Notes under the pieces: generated by a model | The model's input: the letters and a program-made list of their open reading frames with translations, nothing else | Told to the model about the DNA's origin: nothing | Databases searched by the model: none | Position numbers and translations under genes: made by a program | Part shown: positions 43,831 through 55,440 of the stretch, piece by piece | How the letters are laid out: every line of letters starts with the position of its first letter | Numbering within the stretch: the first letter of the stretch is position 1 | Source of the DNA: Aurelia coerulea | Lineage: Eukaryota; Cnidaria; Scyphozoa; Semaeostomeae; Ulmaridae | NCBI GenBank assembly: GCA_039566865.1 | Contig: CM076949.1 | Location: 6,725,501 to 6,789,500, forward strand | Direction of reading: 5' to 3' | DNA length: 64,000 nucleotides

Positions 43831-44400
43831 CCGGGTGTCCCAAAATGATGTATTATCGTTTGATTGCTTACTTGTCCAAAACCAATGAACTGATTTTGAA
43901 AGACTTTCATTTATTTGATTGCCTAAAGGTTAAATTGTATCAAAGATGTTGGTTGTGGTTTTACAACAATGTTTACATGTCAAAAAGGAGATTGATAAAC
44001 CTGCTACCTGCTCAAATTCAAGCCTTAGATGGTATGAGAAAGAAACGGCCTACTTTTCCAGTCAACATTTAGATGTGATACAAAAAGCTGAACTCGTCAT
44101 ATTCTCTTAATTCAGTATTAACTGAATTCGTATTCTCTGAACGACATATAAGTTCAGCCTTTTGTATCATATCTAAAATGTTTACTGGAAAAGTAGGCCG
44201 TTTCTTTTTCATCCCGTTTCATTTTCATGCCAATTGAGGCTTGAATTTGAGCAGGTTTATCAATCTTCTTTTTCGACATGAAAACATCGTCACCATCTTC
44301 AAATACAATTTAGCCTTCATGCAATCAAATAAAACAAAATTTTTGAAAATCGGTTCATTACAAGCAATCAAGCGACAATACATCATTTTGGGACACCCGG
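43831..44400. mobile_element. Palindromic MITE, CCGGGTGTCCC family (F)
   Basis: Ends CCGGGTGTCCCAAAATGATG / CATCATTTTGGGACACCCGG, TA at both sides, 570 bp. The arms are inverted all the way to the centre near 44115 (AGAAACGGCCTACTTTTCCA against TGGAAAAGTAGGCCGTTTCT). Confidence 0.9.
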
Positions 44401-44699
44401 TATTTTCCATCGATGCATTGAGCAAGATGTCGTATAAGTTGTCACCTCGCACCTTATTTTTTGGTAGGGGGAGTTTGCCGTCCCCTCCTCTGGTAGATTT
44501 TTCTGATTTCATTTTCATTTCATTTTAAGTTTTTTAGGCACGTTGGCTCCTCAGTTTAGATAACTGCTTTACAGGGGGGGGGACTATGCGTACAAACGTA
44601 CAATTAGATGTATACCAATCATTATAATCCAAAGGTTAGATATTCGTATTTTTGTTAACTGAGTTAAAGATTGGCTGATCAAAGCGGCCAGTTTATGGA

Positions 44700-44985
44700 T
44701 AAAACTGAGAGTTAAAAGGAGTATACTAATACTAAGATAATCTGGAAAATAGTTATCACCATATAATAAAATCTTAGCAGAACATCATTTGAAAGATTGG
44801 TATATCCAAGTGCTCTCCAGCGAGAAAATTTTTTCGTAATAGCTACCTCAAAAGGAGGGCAGAGCGACAACAAGTGCTCCGTGTCCTCAATGCCATCGTT
44901 GGATGGGCACATTGGGTTTATGGTATCTCTAAAATTATGATTATTCTTGTCATTAGAAAACGATGCCTGTGCCAAGAAAAACTTT
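44700..44985 (-). pseudogene. LINE ORF2 C-terminal fragment
   Basis: The - strand frame reads NFRDTINPMCPSNDGIEDTE, HLLSLCPPFEV and later LGYTNLSNDVLLRFYYM. The C ... E-x-T-E-H-x-L-x-x-C-P pattern is the zinc-binding tail that follows RT in many invertebrate LINEs. 5' parts are missing and the frame is short. A - strand stretch at 45785-46115 could be its endonuclease region (ADIHFSETFADHALIMNID), but this is weak. Confidence 0.6.
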
Positions 44986-46645
44986 ATTTTATCTTAATTA
45001 TCGAAACATGGATACTGTAAAGTTGAGCTATCTACCGTAAAAGCTCCATTAAGCCCATCGGGGGGCTTATTTAATTTTGGATACTTTTTAGTTCTTTTAC
45101 ACCACATTTTGCGGTTTAAACATACAATTTTACGAGTTGAATACATGAATTCGACACAGTTTTATCTCAAACCATATCAAATTAACTTGCAAACTTATGT
45201 AGCTCAATAAATGGAAAATCTTTGGTAACCTCTGTAATTTGATATGAGTGGGGGGGGGGGGCTTAATAGAGCTTTTATGTTAGTTTCCGGGAATTATTTA
45301 TTGATGTTAAGATAAAGCATTTCAAGTTATGAAAAAATCCTCAAAATTAACTTCAACCCTCAGTTAGGCAATGGAGTTGTAATTCTTTAAATCCTTGTTA
45401 TAGTTTATGCATTTTCAAAGAGTGTATACATTTTACTGCTTCACCCAATAGATTCACAGTTTCGTTTAGGCAATGCTTCGATGTCTTCTGCTTTGAGGCT
45501 ACCCTGCGTCTGATACCTATGGTTCTTGAGGCAAGTTTTGCAAAGTCTGTCTGGCTATTTATCAGGTTGTGGTATAAACCAAAATTACACTGTCTTACCA
45601 CGGCCATTGGCTTTAACAGGTTGTCACCATATCAACTGATAGTGGTAAATTTATTTACAATGATGATTCCAATTGTGGTCAGTTTCTTGGGAGGATAATC
45701 CAACGGAGATCTTTACATTGTTTAATACGTTTAATATTTTGACTTTGAGGTGAAATACGTGAACGACGTCATGTCGTATCTATATTCATGATAAGGGCAT
45801 GATCAGCAAATGTTTCTGAAAAATGAATATCAGCTGCTGGTACGCTGATTTTGTATTCAAACTCACGAAGTCGAGTGCAGGGATTGTACTAGCCTGCGTG
45901 CAGCCTCTAAAATCCTGAATACACTTTAGGATTGTCGAGGCTGCACGCAGGCTAGGAGTACTAGATTGATGACATTCGTCTAAGTTTTGCCCCATTAAAC
46001 TGAATTGCCATTTACTGTTGTATTCATGGGTAGTGTGGGGAGTGTCGTTTGTGGCAATGGAGCGAAAGCAAAGACTCATATAATAAGTCCAGGGTAGTGC
46101 CAGAAATGTTTCCATAGCAAAATCAATTCGTGTTCGTCAAGTCTTTGTCAACGAAAAATTGACTAGGAAGATGAAGATGGGACTGATGAATAGAAATTTT
46201 AATATTTTCATAAACATCTCTTGCATCTCTTAAAGAAGCACTTCTCATTTTGCGTCACTTACAATTTTTCTTCAAAATGGACAATCTTATGCTTCAAATG
46301 TCGTCTTCAGCTCATAAAAAAGTTGCAGCCCGTCTGTATTTGGTTTATAAGAGTCATTGACTCCATTCTGTAAGGGTACAATAAAATTTTACGTCTTGCT
46401 CTGGCCATGTTATGAAATAAATGTTGCTTTGTCACCAAAGCCAATCATTTCTTTTGCTTTTGTTCTGAGCATTACAATCAATTGAACATAATGTTAGTCA
46501 TTAGAGCCCATTCCATCAGCATAGGACAATCGAGCGTAGCTTAGGGACATAAACGCAGAGATCGTCGTTTTAATTTCGAAGTCAAAGTTTAAGAAGGTTC
46601 TATGAATATTTACGTTATTAAGTTAAGAATCTTCGATTTTTCATA
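44986..46645. other. Mostly unassigned; possible LINE remnants on the - strand
   Basis: Contains the 65-bp hairpin element at 45890-45954, a G-run at 45251-45260, and short - strand frames (45398-45607, 45786-46115) that may belong to the LINE ending at 44700. Not enough pattern to assign. Confidence 0.3.
45890..45954. mobile_element. 65-bp hairpin of the TAGCCTGCG family
   Basis: TAGCCTGCGTGCAGCCTC and GAGGCTGCACGCAGGCTA enclose a shorter inner hairpin (AAATCCTGAA / TTTAGGATT). The flanks GGATTGTAC and GGAGTACTA are only partly alike. Confidence 0.7.
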
Positions 46646-46649
46646 ACGT

Positions 46650-46968
46650 TAAAGGGGCTCCGTCGTCAAACAGTGAACAAATCCGTAAACTCGCACGTGT
46701 CACCAATTATCCATTTTTCATCCATTGTCTTCTGAAGTTTGTTTGCTGGCTTCACCTAAGCCACCAAAAAGTGACCGTTAAAAATCCACTTATATCCGAG
46801 CAATTGTAGAAGATATGAATGTTTGGTTTGTTCCTTAGTGAAGTACAATGATCAATGTCCAAACAGCAACTTTCATTTTGAAAAAGATATGAAAATCTTG
46901 TGTGATATCACCTTCCAAAAAACTGCAAAAATCATCGTTTTGTTTACATTTTGACGACGGAGCCCCTT
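46650..46968. mobile_element. MITE with AAGGGGCTCCGTCGTC ends (Q2)
   Basis: Near-identical to Q1 through GAACAAATCCG, GCTTCACCTAAGCCACCAAA, TATATCCGAGCAATTGTAG and TTTACATTTTGACGACGG. TTA occurs on both borders. Confidence 0.8.
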
Positions 46969-46974
46969 TTATCT

Positions 46975-48590
46975 GGCCTTAATCATGGCCTATTTTTCTC
47001 ACTCTCCCGGTAGGTGCTCGTCATTAAATCGTAGAGGGGTTAAGAAGATAACTGCGAAAGTTAATGAGAGTAAGGTACCTGATATACAACCAGCAATATA
47101 ATGAGGAAGATTAGATAATTAGTAATGTTATCTATACAGCTCCTGCATGTGGCCCTTGAATCATTTATGGGAATAAAAGCTGATTATTGTTTTTGTTCGT
47201 AGCAAATCGGAGGGGGTACCAATAAACAGGGGGGAACTAATAGGAATGACGTAAATGGTATAGAGCCAGTGACATAGTATTGAACACCAGATAATCATTA
47301 ATTTTAGATAAATACCTCCTTCGAGTGGCCTATACATGATTGATACGAATTTCTTATTCCTTGTTTGCGTAACAAATCAGAGGGGGTAAACTTTAAGAGG
47401 TAAATTAAAAGCCCTTGCTTGAAAGGCCAGTGTTCCTTGGATATCAAAGCAGTTAATAAAAATAATGTGGCCCCTAAGATATGAACAATCACAAATATAA
47501 AATTTGCCTGTTGCCAGATACCAATGGCAGTGTTCTCTCATCACTGGGGCCAAAGTTTGGGATTTCAAATGCACTGGCCAAATGTGCACTCCCGCAGCAA
47601 CCGAAATACTTGGGGGTTAGAGAAAAATGTTTAGATTTTTTTCTCCACAAACCAGTGCACTCAATGTCCATGGCAGAGACAGACATCCCTGTCATGAAAT
47701 AAAGGAGCATGGTACGATTTTAGGTTGTGGGTGGGCGGGTGAAAGAAATCGCAAAGCCTTACGAAATGCCACATCTTTACCACGCCTTTCTGCTTTGCCT
47801 TCTATGTCCAAATGCGAAGGCAACTTGTCACAATTTTTACTTTTAAACTGACTGCGAAAACCAAATCGAAATATTTCCAAATCTATTGTCTATGAAACGC
47901 ATACTGCGAAAGATTGACTGCTTTGTTGGTCAACCTATTTCTACGCTTCTAATAAAAGTATTCTTTTGAAAACCAGCCAAATGCGAGGCAAGCAGTGTTC
48001 CAAATAATTCAAAAAGTGAATAAACAATCTTCTGGGAATTGAGCGATACGTGTTTTTTACGCATGTAACAACGAACAACTTTACGAATCACCGAGCACAA
48101 AGACTGATTGCTGAAAACAGTTTTCGTTTGCAAAAAACAACAAGACGCAATGCATGCAGCGTGCTAAATTATTAGAAAGTGAATAAAACAATCTGCTGAT
48201 AATTGAGTGATACGTGTCCATGTCATAAACAAAATGAGTCGTAATCAAGGTTGAGGGACACCTTTTATAAGCAAACGCTCGCAGCATCTTCCGCGAATTA
48301 ACTGGGATATAAAATTTCATTCTTATCCCTATTAATATTGCAAGGATATCATTGAATAGGGAACATGTTCAAATGTATTTTAACATTTACCTGATTGAAT
48401 TCACTCTCTCCGTTTTGAACTTGGAGCGATTTTCTCAACAAGGCCCCTTCTAGAACCTTCAAGAATGGCAAAAAGTCACGACCCAAATTGCTGTTGCACA
48501 TGTTATCTCTGGGGCAGTGGTGTAGAGCTAGATTAATAACTAGGGGGGCTCAGGTAGAGAAAGAGATGTGGTACCAGGAAATTTGTTGGG
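46975..48590. other. No gene; scattered C-family fragments
   Basis: 47392-47470 (GAAAGGCCAGTGTTCCTTGG, ATATCAAAGCAG) and 48345-48480 (ACATGTTCAAATG, TTACCTGATTGAATTCAC, GGAGCGATTTTCTCAACAAG) are pieces of CCGGGTGAGTCA-family MITEs. Short open frames at 47481-47710 on both strands are unassigned. Confidence 0.4.
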
Positions 48591-49040
48591 GCCACGCCTT
48601 TTACTTTGGCGTAGAATGCATCTCCCAATATCATGCTTGCAATTAGCAGCGAGGAGACCTTGATAGTTTTGTGACAGTTATCCTATAAATTGGAGCACGA
48701 AGAAAATTTTAGAAGAAACATCCTTTACTTTGGCTTAGAATGCATCTCCCAATATCATGCTTGCCATTAGCAACAAGAAGGGCTTGATAGTTATGTGACA
48801 ACTGACAGTTATCCTACAAATCAGAGCACAAAGAAAATTTTAGAAGAAACATCCTTTACTTTTGCTTAGAATGCATCTCCCAATATCATGCTTGCCATTA
48901 GCAACAAGAAGGGCTTGATAGTTATGTGACAACTGACAGTTATCCTACAAATCAGAGCACAAAGAAAATTTTAGAAGAAACATCCTTTACTTTGGCTTAG
49001 AATGCATCTCCCAATATCATGCTTGCCATTAGCAACAAGA
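48590..49040 (+). repeat. Tandem repeat, about 3.5 copies of a 125-131-bp unit
   Basis: TTTACTTTGGCTTAGAATGC ATCTCCCAATATCATGCTTG begins each unit, at about 48598, 48723, 48854 and 48985. Later parts (GGGCTTGATAGTTATGTGAC, CAGAGCACAAAGAAAATT) are nearly identical in the middle copies. The last unit stops at the next MITE. Confidence 0.85.
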
Positions 49041-49096
49041 AAACCGTTCAGAGTCTGGGGGAGAATGAAACTGACATCCTTGGAAGCATAGCAACA

Positions 49097-49591
49097 AACA
49101 AGGACAGAAAATGTTACTATAGGATCCGCTACTTTTGATTGACATCTAAATACAAAGCGATTAGCGATTGCAGACAAAGGAAATTAAATGCCTAGTTGGC
49201 CAACTTATAAACAAAACAAAGCAAGCCGCAAAAGTTGCTCTGAAACCAAGGTAGCTAGCTCACTCGTTGTGCATTCTAGAAGTGGTTTTTAAGAGGAAAT
49301 AGGACTGTCAATCCACTCCTGAATCAAACAAATAAAATACCCGAGGCAGAAGTTTAGATATATCCTTCCTCTTTGGATTTAAGCTCAGGTTTGCTCTTAA
49401 AAAACTTTTTCTGGAATGCACAACAAGCCAGCTAGCTACCTGGGTTTCCGAGCAATTCTTGCGGCATGAATTGTTTTTGTTTATAACTTGATAACAGGCA
49501 TATAATTCCCTTTATCTAAGATCGCTAATCGCTTTGTACTTGGGTGTCAACAAAAAGTATCGGATCCTATTGTAACATTATCTGTCCTGTT
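49097..49591. mobile_element. Palindromic MITE, AACAAGGGCA family (N2), 9-bp TSD
   Basis: Ends AACAAGGACAGAAAATGTTA and its inverse (GTAACATTATCTGTCCTGTT). ATAGCAACA is duplicated exactly at 49088-49096 and 49592-49600. Arms include AAAGCGATTAGCGATTGCAG and GCAAGCCGCAAAAGTTGC. Confidence 0.85.
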
Positions 49592-49740
49592 ATAGCAACA
49601 TCATTCTGGGTTATATCATCCTCCCAAGGGGATAACACGTACTAAAATGTATTGATGTCATTGTTAAAAAGCAGAAATATTAGACAAAGTTGGTCGTCCT
49701 TTCAGGCCTGTTTTGATGGTTTCTTGAATTGGCTCTCTCT

Positions 49741-50339
49741 AACAAGGGCAGATTTTGTAATACAATAGCATGAGTTGCTTGTGTTGACACCTCAATTCAA
49801 AGCGATTAGCGATTGCAGACAAAGGAAATTCTCTCAACCAGCAATTCAAAGCAAACAGAGCCGCAAAAGTTTCTTTGAAACCCAGGTAGCTAGCTCGCTC
49901 GTTGTGCATTCCAGAAACTGTTTTTAAGGGCAAACATGAGCGTAGATCGAAAGAAGAAGGATGCATCTACACATCTGCCGCGGGCGTTTTATTTGTTTGG
50001 TTCAAAAGCCATTCAGGAGGCGATTCAATTCTCTCATTTGTTTGGGTGTTATCAAAATATTTACTGCTCAGCTTCTGGATCAAAGAAATAAAATGCCCGC
50101 GGTAGATGTGTAAATATATCCTTCTTCTTTCGATCTATGCTCATGTTTGCCCTTAAAGATAATTTCTGGAATGCACAGCGAGCGAGCTAGCTGCCTGGGT
50201 TTCAGAGAAAATTTTGCGGCTTTGTTTGTTTTTAATTACTGGTTGATAGAATTTCCTTTGTCTCTGATCGCTAATCGCTTTGAATTGAGGTGTCAACAAA
50301 AGCAACTCGTGCTATTGTATTACAAAATCTGCCCTTGTT
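49741..50339. mobile_element. Palindromic MITE, AACAAGGGCA family (N3), in C6
   Basis: AACAAGGGCAGATTTTGTAA and its inverse close a 599-bp palindrome (centre near 50040). The flanks GCTCTCTCT (49732-49740) and GGTCTCTCT (50340-50348) form a 9-bp duplication with one change. C6 sequence continues on both sides. Confidence 0.85.
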
Positions 50340-50488
50340 GGTCTCTCTAGAAAATCCTTTATAACTTCAGGACAGAGTGGCTGATTTCAGTTAGGTAAAT
50401 TTTGAAATAGATTTGAATATGTCTCCTGCTTAATGATATATTTTTCAATATTATCGTCTTGATATCCGGGAAGCAGAGGCCTTTTCAG

Positions 50489-50758
50489 TAGCCTACGCGT
50501 AGACCCATTATCCCAAAGGAGGAAAGGGTCTACGAAACACAGAGCAAGCTTGCTACTGAGGTTTCTAGATTTCTGGAAACTTAATTTATGCAGCCTTTGT
50601 TTCAACCATAGAAATATTTCTATTTCTATGGTTTCAACGCGTTTCACACTAATTTGAAAAGGGGATTAGAATGAGTAATTGGGCGGCCGTAGCAAGCCTT
50701 TGCTCTTTGTTTCGTAGACCTTTTCCTCCTTTGGGATAATGGGTCTACGCGTAGGCTA
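50489..50758. mobile_element. 270-bp TAGCCTACGCGTAGACC element with 9-bp TSD, in C6
   Basis: TAGCCTACGCGTAGACCCAT and its inverse are the ends, extended by TTATCCCAAAGGAGGAAA. CCTTTTCAG is duplicated exactly at 50480-50488 and 50759-50767. The central part holds ATAGAAATATTTCTATTTCT. It shares end design and TSD length with the TAGCCTGCG hairpins. Confidence 0.85.
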
Positions 50759-50796
50759 CCTTTTCAGAGGAGAAACATTTTTCTTTACTCACCCGG

Positions 50797-51161
50797 TACA
50801 ACCAGTGACATACTATTGAACGTTAGATGATTTGTTGGGGATACGAATCATCAAAGTTCAAAGCAACGGTTATCCCCCAAAAAGGAAACCTGTGATCATG
50901 CGCAGAAAACATGTTTGGTTTGTGAAAAGAATGTGAGGGAGAATCGAACCACAATCCAAACAAGGATTAGCAAAGAAACAACGAGATTCTCGCGCATGGT
51001 AATAGGTTTCCCAGCTGTTGATCGGCTTAGAACTATACTAGCACAACAAAAGGCTTATACGAAAGGAGCAGTCCTTGGTATCACAACGTCAGCCAATGTA
51101 CATGAATATGTCGCAATAATTACGTGTTTGATTCTCATGATGTAAACATAAAATTTAGTTC
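50797..51161. other. No gene recognised
   Basis: A 76-codon frame (50915-51145, +) has no recognisable family. Nothing else seen. Confidence 0.35.
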
Positions 51162-51584
51162 AGGCCCGTCGGAACCAGGGGGGCTGGGGGGGCTTCAGCC
51201 CCCCCAATAATTTGCCAAAGTTTGTTCACTTTTGAAAATGAAAGAAGGCTGTGAAAGCCAAGCGTATGGAAATGAAGATTCAAACTTATCTACATTCGAG
51301 AAAATTAGCAGAGTTTATTCAGCTATATTGTGCAATTAGAAAACAATCTATATCTTCGTGAAATTTAAGTCCTATTTTCAAAATTTTACTGGAAAGACTC
51401 CTATCAGTCGTGTACTTTTGCTTTTTAAATTGCAAATTCTCCAAAAATGGGGCGTTTCCAACGATTTAAAGGGCGTGGTCACGAAATATTTTCCCGGGGG
51501 CAAGCCCCCGGACCCCCATTTTTCTCTCTACGCTCGCACCTATTTTCAGCCCCCCCAATATGAATTTCGTTCCGACGGGCCTGT
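51162..51584. mobile_element. MITE with CAGGCCCGTCGGAAC ends (Y)
   Basis: CAGGCCCGTCGGAACCAG and its inverse CGTTCCGACGGGCCTG are the ends, each followed by a CAGCCCCCCCAATA stretch. TAGTT occurs immediately outside both. The interior includes GGGCGTGGTCACGAAATATT and CGGGGGCAAGCCCCCGG. Confidence 0.65.
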
Positions 51585-51806
51585 AGTTGATTGATGATGT
51601 GCGATGCTGCAGTTCATAAGTACATACCATTGGTCTCGATATCCCCTTATAAAGATAATAAGTAATGTTAGATAAATACCTCCTTGTGGTCTATAAATGA
51701 TTTAAAGTAATAAAACTGATTATTGTTTCCGCTGAATGACTTGCAGGTAGAGGCCTTCTAAATTATTTATTCTAACCAATCATGGTTTTCACCGGCTTCC
51801 GGCCCG

Positions 51807-51917
51807 TATAAATAAGTCTTGTAGCACCTGGCAGATCGTATTATTAGCTTTCAGCCAGTGTTGCGGATCAGTCATTTCTGCGCTATCTTGCTCACACTCC
51901 AAATTTCACCAACTGAT
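51807..51917 (+). promoter_or_regulatory. Possible TATA promoter and non-coding first exon
   Basis: TATAAATA at 51807-51814 is followed about 30-40 bp downstream by a non-repetitive stretch (GCAGATCGTATTATTAGC, TCAGCCAGTG) that ends at a donor-like GTAAGG (51918). This is the layout of a short 5' UTR exon. No downstream coding exon could be linked. Confidence 0.3.
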
Positions 51918-52432
51918 GTAAGGTTAGTGGATAGGCTATTAATTACTTTAATTTATCTAGCCATGTAATTTATCTGGTATTTCTTAATCAAATTTAATTT
52001 GTAGAAGACAAAGATTGATTTTTAAGCTGCATGATGACTGTTTCAAACCAGGAATTTTCATTAGTTTATTTCAATAACATTGCCTCTTGTATCGTTTAGC
52101 TAATGAAAAACTTCAACGTACAGTGGATTAAAAAATCGCTTAATTGTGTATACAAGATTGCTTGGAAGTTTTTTGCAGAAGCAAAATTATACTTTTGATC
52201 ATTACGTTGTGTGTAAACATCACTTTAAATACTTTTCCATGTGCTAGAGTATAAAACCGCTCAATTCTGTATACAATTAATTTCAATTTCAATCTCATGA
52301 TGATAACTTGCTACACTTAATAGGAGCGTCATTATACTTTAGAAGACAAGAAATGAATCACAACGTAACTCAGAAGGTTTTTGTAGAAGCATGAATTATA
52401 ATTTTGATTGTAATATCGAACATGGTATACAT
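51918..52432. other. Nothing recognised
   Basis: Unassigned AT-rich sequence, possibly the first intron of the preceding candidate. Confidence 0.3.
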
Positions 52433-52546
52433 TACCCTGGGTGCCAGAGCCAAAAATTTATATTTATAAAATAATAAAAAAAAAGGAAATAATAAAAAAT
52501 GGTTTTAATTTGGCTCGATTTAATTTGGCTCTGGTACCCAGGGTAG
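52433..52546. mobile_element. 114-bp MITE with TACCCTGGGTNCCAGAGCC ends and 8-bp TSD
   Basis: TACCCTGGGTGCCAGAGCC and GGCTCTGGTACCCAGGGTA are inverted. GTATACAT is duplicated at 52425-52432 (as read through the border bases) and 52547-52554. An 8-bp duplication suggests a hAT-type enzyme. The interior is A/T-rich. Confidence 0.75.
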
Positions 52547-52727
52547 GTATACATGTATTTCCCCTAAACACTTCAAAACAAGGCGTGTTTTTTAAGCCTT
52601 TCCAATGTTTAGACATTACTGAAGTACTTTCTGAGTAATATTATACAGGAAACGAGTGAAAATAACGAAAAACATGTTTGAGTTTCTCAATTTTGGCGAT
52701 CTGAGAGGGGAGTCACTAATTCAAGAT

Positions 52728-53062
52728 TCAAGATTCAAGATCCAAGATTCAAGATTCAAGATCCGGAATTCAAGATTCACACTAATTCTAGATCCGGAAT
52801 TCAAGATTCACACTAATTCTAGATCCGGAATTCAAGATTCACACTAATTCTAGATCCGGAATTCAAGATTCACACTAATTCTAGATCCGGAATTCAAGAT
52901 TCACACTAATTCTAGATCCGGAATTCAAGATTCACACTAATTCTAGATCCGGAATTCAAGATTCACACTAATTCTAGATCCAGAATTCAAGATTCACACT
53001 AATTCAAGATCCCGAAATCAAGATTCACACTAATTCTAGATCCCGAAATCAAGATTCATACT
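52728..53062 (+). repeat. 31-bp minisatellite, left arm
   Basis: About nine copies of ATTCACACTAATTCTAGATC CGGAATTCAAG, preceded by shorter GATTCAA units. The last copies vary (TCCCGAAATC). Confidence 0.95.
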
Positions 53063-54632
53063 GAATTGGGCTTTTTAAGAATTCCTTGGAGAATCTGCGT
53101 GGTTTCATCTTTTTCGCTGTATTTTCTTTGTATCAGGCTTGCGAATAGATGGTTGATCTACCCAATTCCCCCGCCAATTCCTCAATTTACAACACACGCA
53201 TTCTTACTTAAAGGTACTTGAGCTTCTGTAAATGTCTAAATCTTGAAAAGACTTCAAAAAACCTTCCTTTGAGGGCACAAGTAGTGAGCATGAAGACTGT
53301 TAATGGAGCTTTAAGAAACTCGTAAAAAACTCTGACCATTGAAAATCTGACCAGAAACTTTCAGTGCTGGCCCGAATTCTTAGTTTCTTAAAAAAAATGT
53401 GTGCAAAAATGAGTGAAAATAAAAGAGAAATGCCATGGATTTCCTTGATAAAAGGAAAAGAGTTTTCTTGAATAATTTGGCCAAGTATTGAAGTTTGTTC
53501 ATTATTGTTATCGAAGAGTCGAGGTTCTATCGTTTCTTATTAAAAAATGTGTGCTTGAAACTATTTCACTTTCAAGGGCATTACGGATACAGTATATGTA
53601 TCATAACTTTTACGTTGCTTTGTTGACAAACAGTCTTTCGTTTGTTAAAGATTTATGTTTTGTGCTAACATGTCAATTATTTCCTTCAATATCTGCAGAG
53701 CGGGTAAAGACAGAAAGGGTTTTAATTAAGATTCTCATCGCAGCAAGGGCTATGACACAATCATTCATACCACTCAGTAAAAGTGACATGGGCTACACGT
53801 ATTTTTTTTATAAGAAACTAAAAATTTGGACCAGTACTGAAAGTTTCTTAAAATTATCAGATTTTGAGTACTCAGAGTTTCTTACGAGTTTCTTAGAGGT
53901 TCCATAACAATCTTCATATTCACTACATGTGCCCTCGTGAACATTTCAAAACAAGGTTTTTTAAGCCTTTCCAATGTTTAGACATTACTCAAGTACCTTA
54001 CGAGTAATAATATGATACAGGAAACAAGTGAAAGTAAAGTAAAACATGTCGAGGATTTCCTTTATCAAAATAAATAGTTACTTAGCTTATATTTTCCCAG
54101 TACTGGATTTTTTTAATTTTTGGCGATCTGAGAGTTGAGTTTCTTATAAGCAGTTTCTTATAAGAAAAAATACGTGTATTATTTCAAATTCTGTCCGAAT
54201 GGTCCGAATAACCTGTAAGATAATCTTAACTTATATAGAATTGCAGATCTTGACTTACACTTGCTTTTTTCATAAGAAACAGCTTATAAGAGATGTGAGG
54301 CGACTTTTTGAAGCCGATAAACCATCCTACCTGGATTGAAAATGCAAAGAAACTTTTGTAATTTGCAGCTTTAATTAAATGTTTCCATTGACAGTCTTCA
54401 TGTTCACTACTTGTGCCCTCAAAAGGAGGTGTTTTTAAAAGTCTTGGCAACGTTTAGACATTTAGCTCAAGTACCTTTAAGTAATGTGATACAGAAAACA
54501 AAGAATATGTGTGTTTTTAATTGAGGAATTGGGTAGATCAACCATTTATTCACGAGCCTGATACAAAGAAAATACAGCGAAAAAGATCAAACCACACAGA
54601 TTCTCCAAGGAATTCTTAAAAAGCCCAATTCA

Positions 54633-54925
54633 GTATGAATCTTGATTTCGGGATCTAGAATTAGTGTGAATCTTGAATTCCGGATCTAGAATTAGTGTGA
54701 ATCTTGAATTCTGGATCTAGAATTAGTGTGAATCTTGAATTCCGGATCTAGAATTAGTGTGAATCTTGAATTCCGGATCTAGAATTAGTGTGAATCTTGA
54801 ATTCCGGATCTAGAATTAGTGTGAATCTTGAATTCCGGATCTAGAATTAGTGTGAATCTTGAATTCCAGAACTTGAATCTTGAATCTTGGATCTTGAATC
54901 TTGAATCTTGAATTAGTGACTCCCA
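54633..54925 (-). repeat. 31-bp minisatellite, right arm (inverted)
   Basis: About seven to eight copies of the complement of the left-arm unit (CTTGAATTCCGGATCTAGAA TTAGTGTGAAT), in mirror order with the variant copies on the inner side. Copy number differs from the left arm. Confidence 0.95.
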
Positions 54926-55223
54926 TCTGAGAGTCTGAATTTCTTCTAAGCAGTTTCTTATGAAAAAAAATACGTGTATTACTACTTTGCTTTTGAAAAT
55001 TCAAACCACATGTTACTTTATAAACTGTTCCACTTTGTATGCCAGGTTGTTTGAAGGTTTTTGTAGCATATGAATCAAAGCGCTTAATTTTGTAAACAAG
55101 ATTACTTCAAAGGTTTTTGTGGCATATAATTAGAGTGCCAACTGTGATACATTGTATATCACGTCACTTTTGAAATTTCATGCCACGGGCTGCTTTATAA
55201 AACCATTCAATTTTGCATACAAA

Positions 55224-55440
55224 AGCATAGGGCTTAAATCTTTCGAATCTTTAAAAAGGTGGGTGTAAAATTCTATGACATTTTTCTTTGAATTGAATGG
55301 CTTGAAAGGAACTTTTGGTACTTTGCTGTAAATCTGCCTTGGACATTTTTTGATATCTTGATTTTTTCAAAATGGCGGCGATGTAATTGTTTTCCAAAAA
55401 ATTCATCGAAAATTTTGAAAAAATTTAAATCAGAAATCTG
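55224..55440. mobile_element. Left half of an AGCATAGG-family MITE (D5)
   Basis: AGCATAGGGCTTAAATC, GGTGGGTGTAAAATTC, CTTGAAAGGAACTTTTGG and AAAATGGCGGCGATG match the left arm of the subfamily at 14593. The right arm is missing. Confidence 0.6.

Larger units (their letters stand above)
49605..50796. mobile_element. CCGGGTGAGTCA-family MITE (C6) split by two other elements
   Basis: C-family sequence runs 49605-49740, resumes at 50349-50480 (AAAATCCTTTATAACTTCAG, CTGATTTCAGTTAGGTAAAT, TTGATATCCGGGAAGCAG) and again at 50768-50796, ending TTACTCACCCGG before TA. The inserts are 49741-50339 and 50489-50758. The left terminus was not located. Confidence 0.7.
52694..54935. mobile_element. Large foldback element with minisatellite arms (L)
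   Basis: About 600 bp at the left (52694-53300) reappear inverted at the right (54390-54935): GGGAGTCACTAATTCAAG, the 31-bp array, AAGAATTCCTTGGAGAATCT, GTATCAGGCTTGCGAATAG, and AGTAGTGAGCATGAAGAC. The loop (53300-54390) contains a diverged direct copy of the left flank (CCTTTCCAATGTTTAGACAT at 52591 and 53969). Coding capacity was not recognised; the 139-codon frame at 53488-53907 is not assignable. Confidence 0.75.

Noticed and set aside
45785..46115. APE endonuclease domain of a LINE on the - strand
   Set aside because: Only a vague resemblance (ADIHFSETFADHAL) with no D-x-N or S-D-H catalytic signature clearly present. Kept only as a possibility.
52728..53062. CRISPR-like array (regular 31-bp repeats)
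   Set aside because: Repeats are contiguous without spacers and mirrored in inverted orientation at 54633-54925, in a eukaryotic sequence.
53488..53907. 139-codon frame in the loop of the foldback
   Set aside because: Length is near the chance maximum for this base composition, with no family resemblance and overlap with repeat sequence.
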